Positions 1 to 7,436 of a DNA stretch of 7,857 nucleotides are shown here, piece by piece (within the stretch, counting starts at the first letter, position 1; each line of letters begins with the position of its first letter). The position numbers and the translations under genes were made by a program. The DNA is from an uncultured Lachnospiraceae bacterium. Lineage in GTDB: Bacteria; Bacillota; Clostridia; Lachnospirales; Lachnospiraceae. The stretch lies in the NCBI GenBank assembly GCA_910584325.1, contig CAJTZH010000103.1, forward strand, positions 1 to 7,857, given 5' to 3'. The notes below the pieces were generated by a model that worked only from the letters and a program-made list of their open reading frames with translations, was not told the origin of the DNA and did not search any database.

Positions 1-633
1 GAGGCGAATATAGACGGTATTAACCAGGTTATGGTTAACGTTAAGGCAGATATGACGTTTGCGAGCGCGCTGCGTTCCATTCTTCGTCAGGACCCGGATA
101 TTATCATGATAGGTGAGATTCGTGATACGGAGACTGCCGAGATTGCGGTAAGAGCGTCCATCACCGGCCATCTGGTAGTAAGTACGCTGCATACGAACAG
201 TACTGCCAATACCGTTTCCCGTCTGATTGATATGGGCGTTGAGCCGTATCTGATTGCGGATTCCCTTGTAGGCGTTATCGCGCAGCGTCTTGTAAGACGT
301 CTGTGCAGGAATTGTAAAAAACCGCATACGGTAACAATGGCTGAGAAGCGGGAATTATCCCTTCATCCGGCAAAGGAATATACCATCTATGAGCCGGTAG
401 GCTGTCAGGAATGCGGCGGCAGCGGATATATGGGACGAATCGGTATTTATGAGATCATGACGGTTTCCAATAAGCTAAAATCCATTATCGGACATGGTGC
501 GGATGTAGACGAGATTAAAGCGGCAGCTATTGCGGACGGTATGACAACGCTGAAAGCGGCGGCCAGAAGATATGTACTGGACGGAACGACGAGCCTTTCG
601 GAGATGGTTCGTGTAACATATGAGGTAGATTAA
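1..633 (+). CDS. pilB: Type IV pilus assembly ATPase PilB/GspE family (3' part)
   Basis: This is the C-terminal 210 residues of a hexameric secretion ATPase that powers pilus extension at the cytoplasmic face of the inner machine. The frame is open from base 1, so the start, the Walker A motif and the Asp box lie upstream of the window. Counting from the first codon, the Walker B segment (DPDIIMIGEIRD) is at about 31-42 and the His box (TGHLVVSTLHT) at about 55-65. Two CxxC pairs at residues 102/105 and 135/138 form the zinc-binding tetracysteine motif, followed by GYMGRIGIYEI. The tetracysteine motif is typical of PilB/GspE and absent from PilT, which separates this gene from its neighbour. 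It lies 17 bases before pilT and is surely in the same operon. PilB versus a type II secretion GspE cannot be settled from this fragment alone, but the adjacent pilT favours a pilus. Confidence 0.93.
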   Translation, partial: EANIDGINQVMVNVKADMTFASALRSILRQDPDIIMIGEIRDTETAEIAVRASITGHLVVSTLHTNSTANTVSRLIDMGVEPYLIADSLVGVIAQRLVRRLCRNCKKPHTVTMAEKRELSLHPAKEYTIYEPVGCQECGGSGYMGRIGIYEIMTVSNKLKSIIGHGADVDEIKAAAIADGMTTLKAAARRYVLDGTTSLSEMVRVTYEVD

Positions 634-650
634 TATTTTGGGAGGGCATC

Positions 651-1712
651 ATGGCTACAATACAGGAAATAATTTTAATTGCGAAGGAAGCGGGCGCTTC
701 CGATATTCACATTACCGTTGGACTGCCTCCGATGATGAGACTTCACGGCGATTTAGTTGCCATGAATTTTCCGAGGCTGATGCCGGAAGATACGAAAGCA
801 ATCGTTTACAGTATGATGAGAGAGGAACAAAAAACAGCGTTTGAAGAGACTGGGGACTATGACTTTGCGTTTGCCGTTAAGGCAATCGGCCGTTACCGTG
901 TCAATGCGTTTCGTCAGAGAAATGCCGTTGCGTGTGTCATGAGAGCGATTTCCACCAAGATTCCGGCGCCGGATACATTAGGTATTCCCGAATCGGTAGT
1001 TGACCTGTATGCCAGAAAGAGAGGTCTGGTGCTTGTAACGGGACCTACCGGAAGTGGTAAGTCCACGACGCTTGCTTCCATTCTGAATGTTGTCAATGAA
1101 CGCAGAAGCGCCCATATTATTACGATGGAGGACCCAATCGAGTATTTACATTCCCATAAGAAATCCGTTATCAATCAGAGAGAGATGGGCGAAGACTCCG
1201 TTGCATATGCAACTGCGCTGCGTTCTGCGCTCCGTGAAGACCCGGACGTTATACTGGTCGGAGAAATGCGTGACCTTGAGACAATCTCCACAGCGATAAC
1301 GGCTGCCGAGACCGGTCACTTGGTTTTTTCCACACTGCATACCATCGGCGCTGCGGCAACCGTTGACCGTGTGATTGACGTGTTTCCGCCACATCAGCAG
1401 GAACAGATTCGCGTACAGCTTGGTATGGTTTTGGAAGCGGTTATTTCCCAGCAGCTGATTCCTACGGCGGACGGCAAGGGAAGAAGAGCGGCGTTTGAGG
1501 TGATGCATGCCAATATCGCGATTAAGAATCTGATTCGTGAAGGGAAATCCTACCAGATTCCTACCGCGATGCAGACGAATAAGAAGGGCGGCATGATTAC
1601 CATGGATGATTCTATTTACGAATTGTATCAGGCAGGCGAGATTTCAAGAGATTCGGCGTTAGAGTTTGCGCAGGATATTCCAATGATGGCAAAGAAGCTC
1701 GGCGCGTTTTAA
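651..1712 (+). CDS. pilT: Type IV pilus retraction ATPase PilT
   Basis: This is a complete 353-residue protein, close to the usual PilT length of roughly 345-370. PilT hexamers depolymerise the pilus and so drive twitching motility and DNA uptake. An N-terminal PAS-like region (about 1-100) carries the SDIHITVGLPPMMR segment. The ATPase core has Walker A GPTGSGKST (131-139), an Asp box IITMEDPIE (156-164), Walker B DPDVILVGEMRD (197-208) and a His box TGHLVFSTLHT (221-231). The C-terminal signature AIKNLIRE (290-297) matches the AIRNLIRE motif needed for retraction in characterised PilT proteins. There is no tetracysteine motif, as expected for PilT. The start is fixed by GGAGG at 641-645, five bases before the ATG. 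A strong terminator follows 26 bases after the stop, so pilT is the last gene of this unit. No pilC follows it. Confidence 0.96.
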   Translation: MATIQEIILIAKEAGASDIHITVGLPPMMRLHGDLVAMNFPRLMPEDTKAIVYSMMREEQKTAFEETGDYDFAFAVKAIGRYRVNAFRQRNAVACVMRAISTKIPAPDTLGIPESVVDLYARKRGLVLVTGPTGSGKSTTLASILNVVNERRSAHIITMEDPIEYLHSHKKSVINQREMGEDSVAYATALRSALREDPDVILVGEMRDLETISTAITAAETGHLVFSTLHTIGAAATVDRVIDVFPPHQQEQIRVQLGMVLEAVISQQLIPTADGKGRRAAFEVMHANIAIKNLIREGKSYQIPTAMQTNKKGGMITMDDSIYELYQAGEISRDSALEFAQDIPMMAKKLGAF

Positions 1713-1738
1713 TAATACTGTTTTTTCAGAAGTTTTGT

Positions 1739-1772
1739 ACCGGGATACCGTATATTTGGTATCCCGGTTTTT
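1739..1772 (+). terminator. Intrinsic terminator after pilT
   Basis: A perfect 11-bp stem pairs 1739-1749 (ACCGGGATACC) with 1758-1768 (GGTATCCCGGT) around an 8-base loop. It is followed at once by a run of T (1768-1772). This is a textbook Rho-independent terminator for transcripts coming from pilB-pilT. There is no A tract before the left arm, so it should act on the + strand only. Confidence 0.93.
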
Positions 1773-1787
1773 AAATGCCACAATATT

Positions 1788-1807
1788 TTGTAAAAAGATG
1801 TTTACAA
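1788..1807. repeat. 7-bp inverted repeat overlapping the -35 element (possible operator)
   Basis: TTGTAAA (1788-1794) and TTTACAA (1801-1807) form a perfect 7-bp inverted repeat around the 6-base spacer AAGATG. The right arm covers the proposed -35 hexamer TTTACA (1801-1806) of the topoisomerase promoter, a place where a dimeric regulator could block RNA polymerase. There is no T tract behind it and the stem is AT-rich, so it is not a terminator. I cannot assign it to a regulator. The outer bases recall a Rex-type site, but a Rex site has a 4-base spacer. An AT-rich repeat of this length could also be chance. Confidence 0.45.
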
Positions 1808-1829
1808 GCAAAAATTCTTATATTAAAAT
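1801..1829 (+). promoter_or_regulatory. Sigma-A-type promoter for the topoisomerase operon
   Basis: The -35 hexamer TTTACA (1801-1806) matches TTGACA at five of six bases. It sits 17 bases before the -10 hexamer TAAAAT (1824-1829), which matches TATAAT at five of six. Transcription would begin near 1836, giving a leader of about 40 bases. The leader carries a modest ribosome site TGAGG (1866-1870), five bases before the ATG at 1876. The promoter lies downstream of the pilT terminator, so it would start an independent unit. Confidence 0.75.
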
Positions 1830-1875
1830 AAGTTTTGTGTGATTTGAAATAAGCAGTAAAGAAGTTGAGGTTATT

Positions 1876-3789
1876 ATGGCAGAGAAGAAATATGACGCGT
1901 CCAGTATTTCCGTGCTGGAAGGTCTGGAAGCAGTCAGAAAAAGACCCGGTATGTATATCGGCAGCGTTTCTACAAAGGGGTTAAATCATCTGATATACGA
2001 AATATGTGATAATTCGGTGGACGAGCATCTGGCGGGTTACTGTAATGAGATAACGGTGGCGTTAAATCCTGACGGTACGGCAACCGTAAGAGATAACGGG
2101 CGCGGTATTCCAGTGGGAATCCATCCGAAAATGGGAATCCCGGCAGTCGAGGTTGTTTTTACGATGCTTCATGCGGGCGGTAAGTTTGGCGACGGCGGTT
2201 ATAAGATATCCGGCGGACTGCACGGTGTGGGCGCGTCGGTTGTCAACGCGCTTTCAAAATGGCTTGAGGTTACAATCCGGGTGGGGGGTGTTGTATACAA
2301 ACAGCGGTATGAGCGGGGGAAGGCGATGTATTCCCTCAAAGAAACCGGGACATGCAGAAAGAACGATACGGGCACGGAAATAACATTTCTTCCGGACGCG
2401 GAGATATTTGAAAAGACACGTTTTAAGGAAGACGCAGTCAAATCAAGACTTCACGAGACAGCGTACTTAAATCCCAATCTGACCATACATTTTATTGATA
2501 AGCGTGTGACGCCGGAGGAAAAGATAGAGTTTCATGAACCAAACGGAATCAGGACGTTTGTGGAGGATTTGAACGCCGGCAAGGAAGCGGTTCATGATAT
2601 TATTTACTTTAAGAGAGAGACGGATGGTATTGAGGTGGAAGCTGCCATTCAGTTTGTGGATGAATTTCAGGAAAATATTTTAGGATTCTGCAATAACATT
2701 TTCACGCAGGAAGGCGGTACGCATATTACGGGGTTCAAGGCAAAATTTACGACGGTCATAAATCAGTATGCCAGAGAACTCGGCATTTTAAAAGATAAGG
2801 ATGCGAATTTTACCGGATTTGACGTAAGAAACGGTATGACGGCGGTGATTGCCGTAAAGCACCCGGAACCGCGTTTTGAGGGACAGACAAAGACGAAGCT
2901 TGATAATCCCGACGCGGGAAAAGTTGTTTCGGATGCGGCAGGAGAAGAACTTGTTCTCTATTTTGATAAGAATTTGGAGACGTTAAAAAGCGTGATTGCC
3001 TGCGCGGAAAAATCCGCAAAAATTCGTAAGGCGGAGGAAAAAGCAAAGACAAACCTTTTGACAAAACAGAAGTTTTCCGTGGATGGAACGGGTAAACTTG
3101 CGAATTGCGAAAGCAGGAATCCTGAGGAATGCGAAGTATTCATTGTGGAGGGAGATTCCGCAGGGGGCTCTGCAAAGTCCGCGAGAAACCGGAAAACACA
3201 GGCGATTATGCCGATTCGCGGTAAGATTTTAAACGTCGAGAAAGCAAGCATCGATAAGGTTCTGGCAAACGCGGAGATTAAAACGATGGTGACGGCATTC
3301 GGCTGCGGGTTTATGGAAGGTTACGGGAATGATTTCGACATTTCAAAACTCCGCTATAATAAGATTATTATTATGACGGATGCGGATGTGGACGGTGAAC
3401 ATATCGCGACGCTTCTTTTAACGTTTTTCTATCGCTTTATGCCGGATTTGATTTCCGAGGGGCATGTGTATCTTGCAACGCCGCCTCTTTACAAGGTGGT
3501 GCCAAAGAAAGGGGAAGGCGAGTATCTCTATGACGATAAGGCGCTTGAGCGTTACAGAAGGACGCATACAGCGCCGTTTACCTTACAGCGTTACAAGGGT
3601 CTTGGAGAGATGGACGCAGAGCAGCTCTGGGAGACGACGTTAAATCCCGAAACAAGGATTTTGAAGCAGGTAGAAATTGAGGACGCGAGGATGGCGTCAG
3701 ACGTGACGTCAATGCTGATGGGAACGGACGTGCTCCTTCGAAAGAATTTTATTTATGAGCATGCGGCAGACGCGCAGCTTGACATATAA
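1876..3789 (+). CDS. parE: DNA topoisomerase IV subunit B (ParE-like; GyrB family)
   Basis: This is the ATPase and TOPRIM subunit (637 residues, normal for the short Gram-positive GyrB/ParE type) of a type IIA topoisomerase, which passes one DNA duplex through another using ATP. The GHKL ATPase domain (about 1-220) shows catalytic Glu42, Asn46, Asp73, the 75-79 GRGIP turn, the lid GGLHGVG (113-119) and Thr165 in TGTEITF. The transducer domain carries the QTK loop at 337-339. The TOPRIM domain has EGDSAGGSAK (425-434) with catalytic Glu425, PIRGKILNVEKA (446-457) and the metal-binding DADVD at 502-506. QRYKGLGEM is at 571-579. Residues just after two of these motifs are unusual (LDNPDA after QTKTK; GEHIAT after DADVD). 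The gene begins an operon with its partner subunit 20 bases downstream. Family membership is certain. ParE rather than GyrB rests mainly on the partner lacking a GyrA box. Confidence 0.85.
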   Translation: MAEKKYDASSISVLEGLEAVRKRPGMYIGSVSTKGLNHLIYEICDNSVDEHLAGYCNEITVALNPDGTATVRDNGRGIPVGIHPKMGIPAVEVVFTMLHAGGKFGDGGYKISGGLHGVGASVVNALSKWLEVTIRVGGVVYKQRYERGKAMYSLKETGTCRKNDTGTEITFLPDAEIFEKTRFKEDAVKSRLHETAYLNPNLTIHFIDKRVTPEEKIEFHEPNGIRTFVEDLNAGKEAVHDIIYFKRETDGIEVEAAIQFVDEFQENILGFCNNIFTQEGGTHITGFKAKFTTVINQYARELGILKDKDANFTGFDVRNGMTAVIAVKHPEPRFEGQTKTKLDNPDAGKVVSDAAGEELVLYFDKNLETLKSVIACAEKSAKIRKAEEKAKTNLLTKQKFSVDGTGKLANCESRNPEECEVFIVEGDSAGGSAKSARNRKTQAIMPIRGKILNVEKASIDKVLANAEIKTMVTAFGCGFMEGYGNDFDISKLRYNKIIIMTDADVDGEHIATLLLTFFYRFMPDLISEGHVYLATPPLYKVVPKKGEGEYLYDDKALERYRRTHTAPFTLQRYKGLGEMDAEQLWETTLNPETRILKQVEIEDARMASDVTSMLMGTDVLLRKNFIYEHAADAQLDI

Positions 3790-3809
3790 GCGGTAAAACG
3801 GAGGAAATT

Positions 3810-6119
3810 ATGGCGGAACAGATTTTAAAAACAGAATATTCCGAGTTGATGCAGAAGTCGTTTATCGACTATTCCATGAGCGTGATTACCGCGAGGGCGG
3901 TGCCGGATATCCGCGACGGGTTAAAACCGGTACAGCGGCGTGTTTTGTATGCCATGGAGCAGCTGGGATTAAATTATGACAAACCGCACCGGAAATCGGC
4001 GAGAATTGTCGGCGACGCCATGGGTAAGTATCACCCGCACGGCGACAGTTCCATTTATGAGACGCTGGTGGTGCTCGAACAGGATTTTAAAAAGGGTATG
4101 GCGCTTGTGGACGGGCACGGAAATTTCGGTTCCATTGAGGGAGACGGCGCCGCCGCGATGCGTTATACGGAAGCAAAGTTAAAGAAATTTACGCAGGAAG
4201 TGTATCTTGCTGATTTGGACAAGAACGTTGTTGATTTTGTACCGAATTTTGACGAGACGGAAAAAGAGCCGGAGGTTCTTCCGGTAAGAGTGCCGAATAT
4301 TCTCATTAACGGTTCGGAAGGAATCGCGGTCGGCATGACGACAAATATTCCCACGCATAACCTTGTGGAAGTCATCAATGCGGTTGAAGCATATATGGAT
4401 AACAATGACATTACGACGGAACAACTGATGCAGTATGTACCGGGACCGGATTTTCCGACGGGCGGTATTGTGATAAATAAAGACGAGCTTCCGGATATTT
4501 ACGAGAGCGGAACGGGAAAAATTAAAATCCGCGGCAAAATAGAGTTTGAGGAGGCGGCAAAAAAAAGCGAGCGTGACCGGCTTGTGATTACGGAAATTCC
4601 GTATACGATGATTGGCGCCAATATCGGCAAATTTATTTCCGATGTCGTAGATTTGGTAGAAAGCAAGAAAACAGCGGATATTTATGACATTTCAAACGAA
4701 TCGTCCAAAGACGGCATCCGTATTGTGATTGAGTTAAAAAAGGGCGCGGATGCAAATAAGCTAATCAACATGCTTTATAAAAAGACAAAGCTGGAGGATA
4801 CGTTCGGCGTCAATATGCTTGCCATTGTTGACGGCAGGCCGGAGACGCTGGGGCTTAAGAAGATTATTGAGCACCATGTGAAATTTCAGTTTGAGCTGGC
4901 AACAAGAAAATATACGACGCTGTTAAAGAAGGAGCAGGATAATAAAGAAATCAAGGAAGGTCTTATAAGGGCATGCGATATCATTGATTTGATTATAGAA
5001 ATCTTAAGAGGCAGTCAGAATCTCAAGCAGGCAAAGGCATGTCTTGTAAACGGCGATGTCACGGACATCCGCTTTAAGAGCGGGCAGTCAAAAAAAGAGG
5101 CGGAAAAACTTTCGTTTACGGAGCGGCAGGCGTCGGCGATTCTGGAACTGCGTCTTTCTAAGTTAATTGGTCTTGAAATACTTGCGCTTAATAAAGAGTA
5201 TGAAGAATGTCTTAAAAAAATCGCGGAGTATGAAGGGATTCTCGGAAACCGCAAGGTGATGATGAAGACCATAAAAAAAGATTTGGAAGTGATTAAAAAA
5301 GAGTACGGCTATGCACGTAAAACGGTGATTGAGAACGGGGAAGCCGCAGTTTATGAGGAAGAGAAGATTACGGAGCAGGAAGTCGTCTTTCTGATGGACC
5401 GGTTCGGTTATGCGAGGACGATTGACACCGCTACGTACGAACGGAATACGGAAACGGTCATCAGTGAGAATAAATATGCGTTTTCCTGCATGAATACGGA
5501 CAGAATCTGTATTTTTACGGACAAAGGAAATCTGCATCAGATGAAAGTGAAAGATTTGCCGTTCGGGAAACTCCGCGACAAGGGAACGCCGGTTGATAAC
5601 TTGTGCAATTACAATTCTTCCGTGGAAAATATCATTTATCTATGCGATTCCAATTCCCTGAAGAATAACACATTTTTGTTTACGACAAAATGCGGAATGG
5701 CAAAACTTGTGGATTCGTCCGAGTTTGACGTATCGAAAAAAACCGTGCTCGGAACAAAGCTTGGTGAGAATGATTTACTGGTGTCCATGGACAGGGTGAA
5801 GATTACGAAAGAAGTATATACAAAATTTACGCTTGACGGCGAAAAGGTAGAGGAAGAGGTGATTGAGAGCAGCCAGACCGTTATTTTAAAAACTTCCCAG
5901 GGCGTCTTTTTGAAGTTTCCTTTATCAGATGTGCCGGAAAAGAAAAAGAGCGCGGTAGGCGTGCGCGCCATTAAGCTTGCCGATAAAGATTATGTCGATG
6001 AAGTTTATATTATATCGGATGATATGGACATTTCGATTGAATATAAGGGAAAGCAGATTGAAACAAGAAAATTAAAACTTGCCCATAGGGACACTAAAGG
6101 TACGAAAGTGCGCGTTTAG
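3810..6119 (+). CDS. parC: DNA topoisomerase IV subunit A (ParC-like; GyrA family)
   Basis: This is the DNA breakage-reunion subunit, 769 residues, which forms a heterotetramer with the preceding gene product and separates linked daughter chromosomes. The winged-helix and tower region (about 1-500) includes the quinolone-pocket segment HPHGDSSIYE (75-84), with Ser80 and Glu84, the residue types found at E. coli ParC positions 80 and 84. The active-site tyrosine is Tyr119 in AAMRYTEAKL, preceded by Arg118. ILELRLSKLIGLE (444-456) lies at the end of the coiled-coil/C-gate region. The C-terminal beta-pinwheel (about 520-769) contains no QRRGGKG-like GyrA box, which is needed for gyrase-type DNA wrapping, and it is shorter than most GyrA proteins. 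I therefore favour topoisomerase IV. A strong GGAGG (3800-3804) sits five bases before the start, 20 bases after parE. A divergent gyrase remains possible if the genome has no other pair. Confidence 0.84.
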   Translation: MAEQILKTEYSELMQKSFIDYSMSVITARAVPDIRDGLKPVQRRVLYAMEQLGLNYDKPHRKSARIVGDAMGKYHPHGDSSIYETLVVLEQDFKKGMALVDGHGNFGSIEGDGAAAMRYTEAKLKKFTQEVYLADLDKNVVDFVPNFDETEKEPEVLPVRVPNILINGSEGIAVGMTTNIPTHNLVEVINAVEAYMDNNDITTEQLMQYVPGPDFPTGGIVINKDELPDIYESGTGKIKIRGKIEFEEAAKKSERDRLVITEIPYTMIGANIGKFISDVVDLVESKKTADIYDISNESSKDGIRIVIELKKGADANKLINMLYKKTKLEDTFGVNMLAIVDGRPETLGLKKIIEHHVKFQFELATRKYTTLLKKEQDNKEIKEGLIRACDIIDLIIEILRGSQNLKQAKACLVNGDVTDIRFKSGQSKKEAEKLSFTERQASAILELRLSKLIGLEILALNKEYEECLKKIAEYEGILGNRKVMMKTIKKDLEVIKKEYGYARKTVIENGEAAVYEEEKITEQEVVFLMDRFGYARTIDTATYERNTETVISENKYAFSCMNTDRICIFTDKGNLHQMKVKDLPFGKLRDKGTPVDNLCNYNSSVENIIYLCDSNSLKNNTFLFTTKCGMAKLVDSSEFDVSKKTVLGTKLGENDLLVSMDRVKITKEVYTKFTLDGEKVEEEVIESSQTVILKTSQGVFLKFPLSDVPEKKKSAVGVRAIKLADKDYVDEVYIISDDMDISIEYKGKQIETRKLKLAHRDTKGTKVRV

Positions 6120-6197
6120 TGTTTTGGGATAGGGAATGGAATACCGTATGCATATTTTGTCGGCGGACTGTAATACAATGGTTGTAAGCAGGAAATC

Positions 6198-6202
6198 GGA
6201 GA
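6198..6202 (+). promoter_or_regulatory. Ribosome binding site that sets the carboxypeptidase start at 6208
   Basis: GGAGA lies five bases before the ATG at 6208, an ideal Shine-Dalgarno position. The upstream in-frame ATG at 6136 has its only purine run (AGGGA, 6131-6135) directly abutting it. The ATGs at 6148 and 6178 have no well-placed site. Starting at 6208 also puts the positively charged end and hydrophobic core of a signal peptide right at the N-terminus. Confidence 0.7.
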
Positions 6203-6207
6203 ACTGT

Positions 6208-7374
6208 ATGCGGTATTTTTATTTTAGGAAAAAAGCGGTTTGTGTACTGTTGGCGTTTGTTTTATGTGTTGTAGGAACCGCGGCTGTTTTCGGGGAGGAA
6301 AAGCCGACGCTTTCATTAAATGCGTTGTCGGCATGTCTTCTTGACGGAGAGAGCGGCAGGGTGCTTTACGGGAAAAATGAGACAGAGCAGCGCGCCATGG
6401 CGAGCACAACCAAAATTATGACATTAATCGTGACGCTTGAAAACGCGGATTTAAATGATGTGGTCACGATTTCGAAAAATGCGGCGAGACAGCCGGACGT
6501 TCAGTTAAATGTGAATACGGGGGAACAGTATATTCTGGGAGACTTATTGTATTCACTGATGTTGGAATCCCATAATGATGTTGCCGTCGCCATTGCGGAG
6601 CATGTGGGCGGCAGCGTAGAAGGGTTTGCCGCGCTGATGAATGCGAAAGCGGCGGAACTTGGGATGGAAAATACATATTTTATTACGCCGAACGGACTGG
6701 ACGCGCAGGATGAAAATGGCAGGCATTCCACAACGGCGGTGGATTTAGCGCGCCTTGCGGCTTATGCTGTCAAGAATGAGCAGTTTGTCGCAATTACGAA
6801 TACAAAGTCGTATTCGTTTAGGGAAGTCAACGGTAAGCGTTCATTTACGGTTAATAACAAGAATTTGTTTCTTTCTATGATGAACGGTGCGATTGGTGTC
6901 AAGACAGGCTTTACGGGGGAAGCCGGATATTGCTTTGTGGGGGCTGTCAGACAGGACGGCAGAACGTTTGTATCAGTCGTGTTAGGAAGCGGATGGCCGC
7001 CGAATAAGACATATAAATGGAAAGATACCAGAACGCTGATGCAGTTCGGGCTGGAGCATTATTTTCCTGAAACAATTTATGACGAAGAATTTTACGAGAC
7101 CATTCCGGTGTCGGGAAGCCCCAAAGAGACGGTTGATATCCGCGCAAAAGGAAGTCTTTCCATGCTTTTGTCAGAATATGACTCGGTGAGGGTTTATTAT
7201 GAGTATAAAAAAGAGCTGACTGCGCCCGTGTACGCGAACGAGCTTGTCGGAAATATTTATGTAACACTAAACGACGAGATAGTCGATATTATCGAGATAC
7301 GGACTGTCGAGGAGGCGAAAAAAGACACGTTTATCCGTTATATTGAGGATGTAATAAAAATTTTTCTTTTTTAA
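6208..7374 (+). CDS. dacF: D-alanyl-D-alanine carboxypeptidase (DacF/PBP5 family, secreted)
   Basis: This is a low-molecular-weight penicillin-binding protein that removes the terminal D-Ala from peptidoglycan pentapeptides outside the membrane. From the preferred start it has 388 residues, typical for DacF. Residues 1-29 form a signal peptide: a basic start with RKK, a hydrophobic core, and a likely cut near VFG/EE. The peptidase S11 domain carries the nucleophile motif STTK (66-69, Ser66), SHN in the SxN position (121-123) and KTG (232-234). A beta-rich PBP5 C-terminal domain (about 275-365) follows. The last residues (IRYIEDVIKIFLF) look like the amphipathic tail that anchors this family to the membrane. 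The frame stays open to an ATG at 6136, giving 24 more residues, but those would bury the signal peptide. The gene starts 88 bases after parC with no terminator between, so read-through from the topoisomerase operon is likely. The gene symbol is by family; dacA or dacB naming is also possible. Confidence 0.9.
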   Translation: MRYFYFRKKAVCVLLAFVLCVVGTAAVFGEEKPTLSLNALSACLLDGESGRVLYGKNETEQRAMASTTKIMTLIVTLENADLNDVVTISKNAARQPDVQLNVNTGEQYILGDLLYSLMLESHNDVAVAIAEHVGGSVEGFAALMNAKAAELGMENTYFITPNGLDAQDENGRHSTTAVDLARLAAYAVKNEQFVAITNTKSYSFREVNGKRSFTVNNKNLFLSMMNGAIGVKTGFTGEAGYCFVGAVRQDGRTFVSVVLGSGWPPNKTYKWKDTRTLMQFGLEHYFPETIYDEEFYETIPVSGSPKETVDIRAKGSLSMLLSEYDSVRVYYEYKKELTAPVYANELVGNIYVTLNDEIVDIIEIRTVEEAKKDTFIRYIEDVIKIFLF

Positions 7375-7397
7375 ATAAATTTTACGGTAACTCCATT

Positions 7398-7417
7398 CAA
7401 GTATTACTTGTCTTTTT
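7398..7417 (+). terminator. Weak possible terminator after the carboxypeptidase gene
   Basis: CAAGT (7398-7402) pairs with ACTTG (7406-7410) around a 3-base loop, and TCTTTTT follows. The stem is only five pairs and poor in GC, so it would be a weak terminator at best. Its right arm overlaps the -35 element of the next promoter. No better hairpin is visible between the two genes. Confidence 0.28.
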
Positions 7418-7436
7418 GCCTCCGACAATATATAAT
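7408..7436 (+). promoter_or_regulatory. Sigma-A-type promoter for the carboxyltransferase gene
   Basis: TTGTCT (7408-7413) is spaced exactly 17 bases from a perfect TATAAT (7431-7436). Transcription would begin near 7443, leaving a leader of about 44 bases that contains a strong ribosome site GGAGG (7474-7478), eight bases before the ATG. The near-consensus layout suggests a well-expressed gene or operon. No operator-like dyad is evident around it. Confidence 0.8.

Noticed and set aside
1146..1508. A 120-codon minus-strand open frame inside pilT.
   Set aside because: It lies opposite the conserved ATPase core, and its product resembles no family I know. It is a by-product of the pilT codons.
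1788..1807. The TTGTAAA/TTTACAA dyad as a Rex redox-regulator site.
   Set aside because: The spacer is six bases where Rex sites have four, and the inner bases differ. I kept it only as an unassigned possible operator.
6147..6154. The short palindrome TATGCATA after parC.
   Set aside because: Eight bases are expected by chance, and it is not placed on a promoter or terminator.
6174..6179. TACAAT as a -10 box for a separate carboxypeptidase promoter.
   Set aside because: The six bases 17 upstream (CATATT) do not resemble a -35 element, and there is no extended -10.
6136..6207. A 24-codon in-frame extension at the front of the carboxypeptidase gene.
   Set aside because: The upstream ATG has its purine run touching the start codon, and the extension would bury the signal peptide. 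The start at 6208 has a well-spaced GGAGA.
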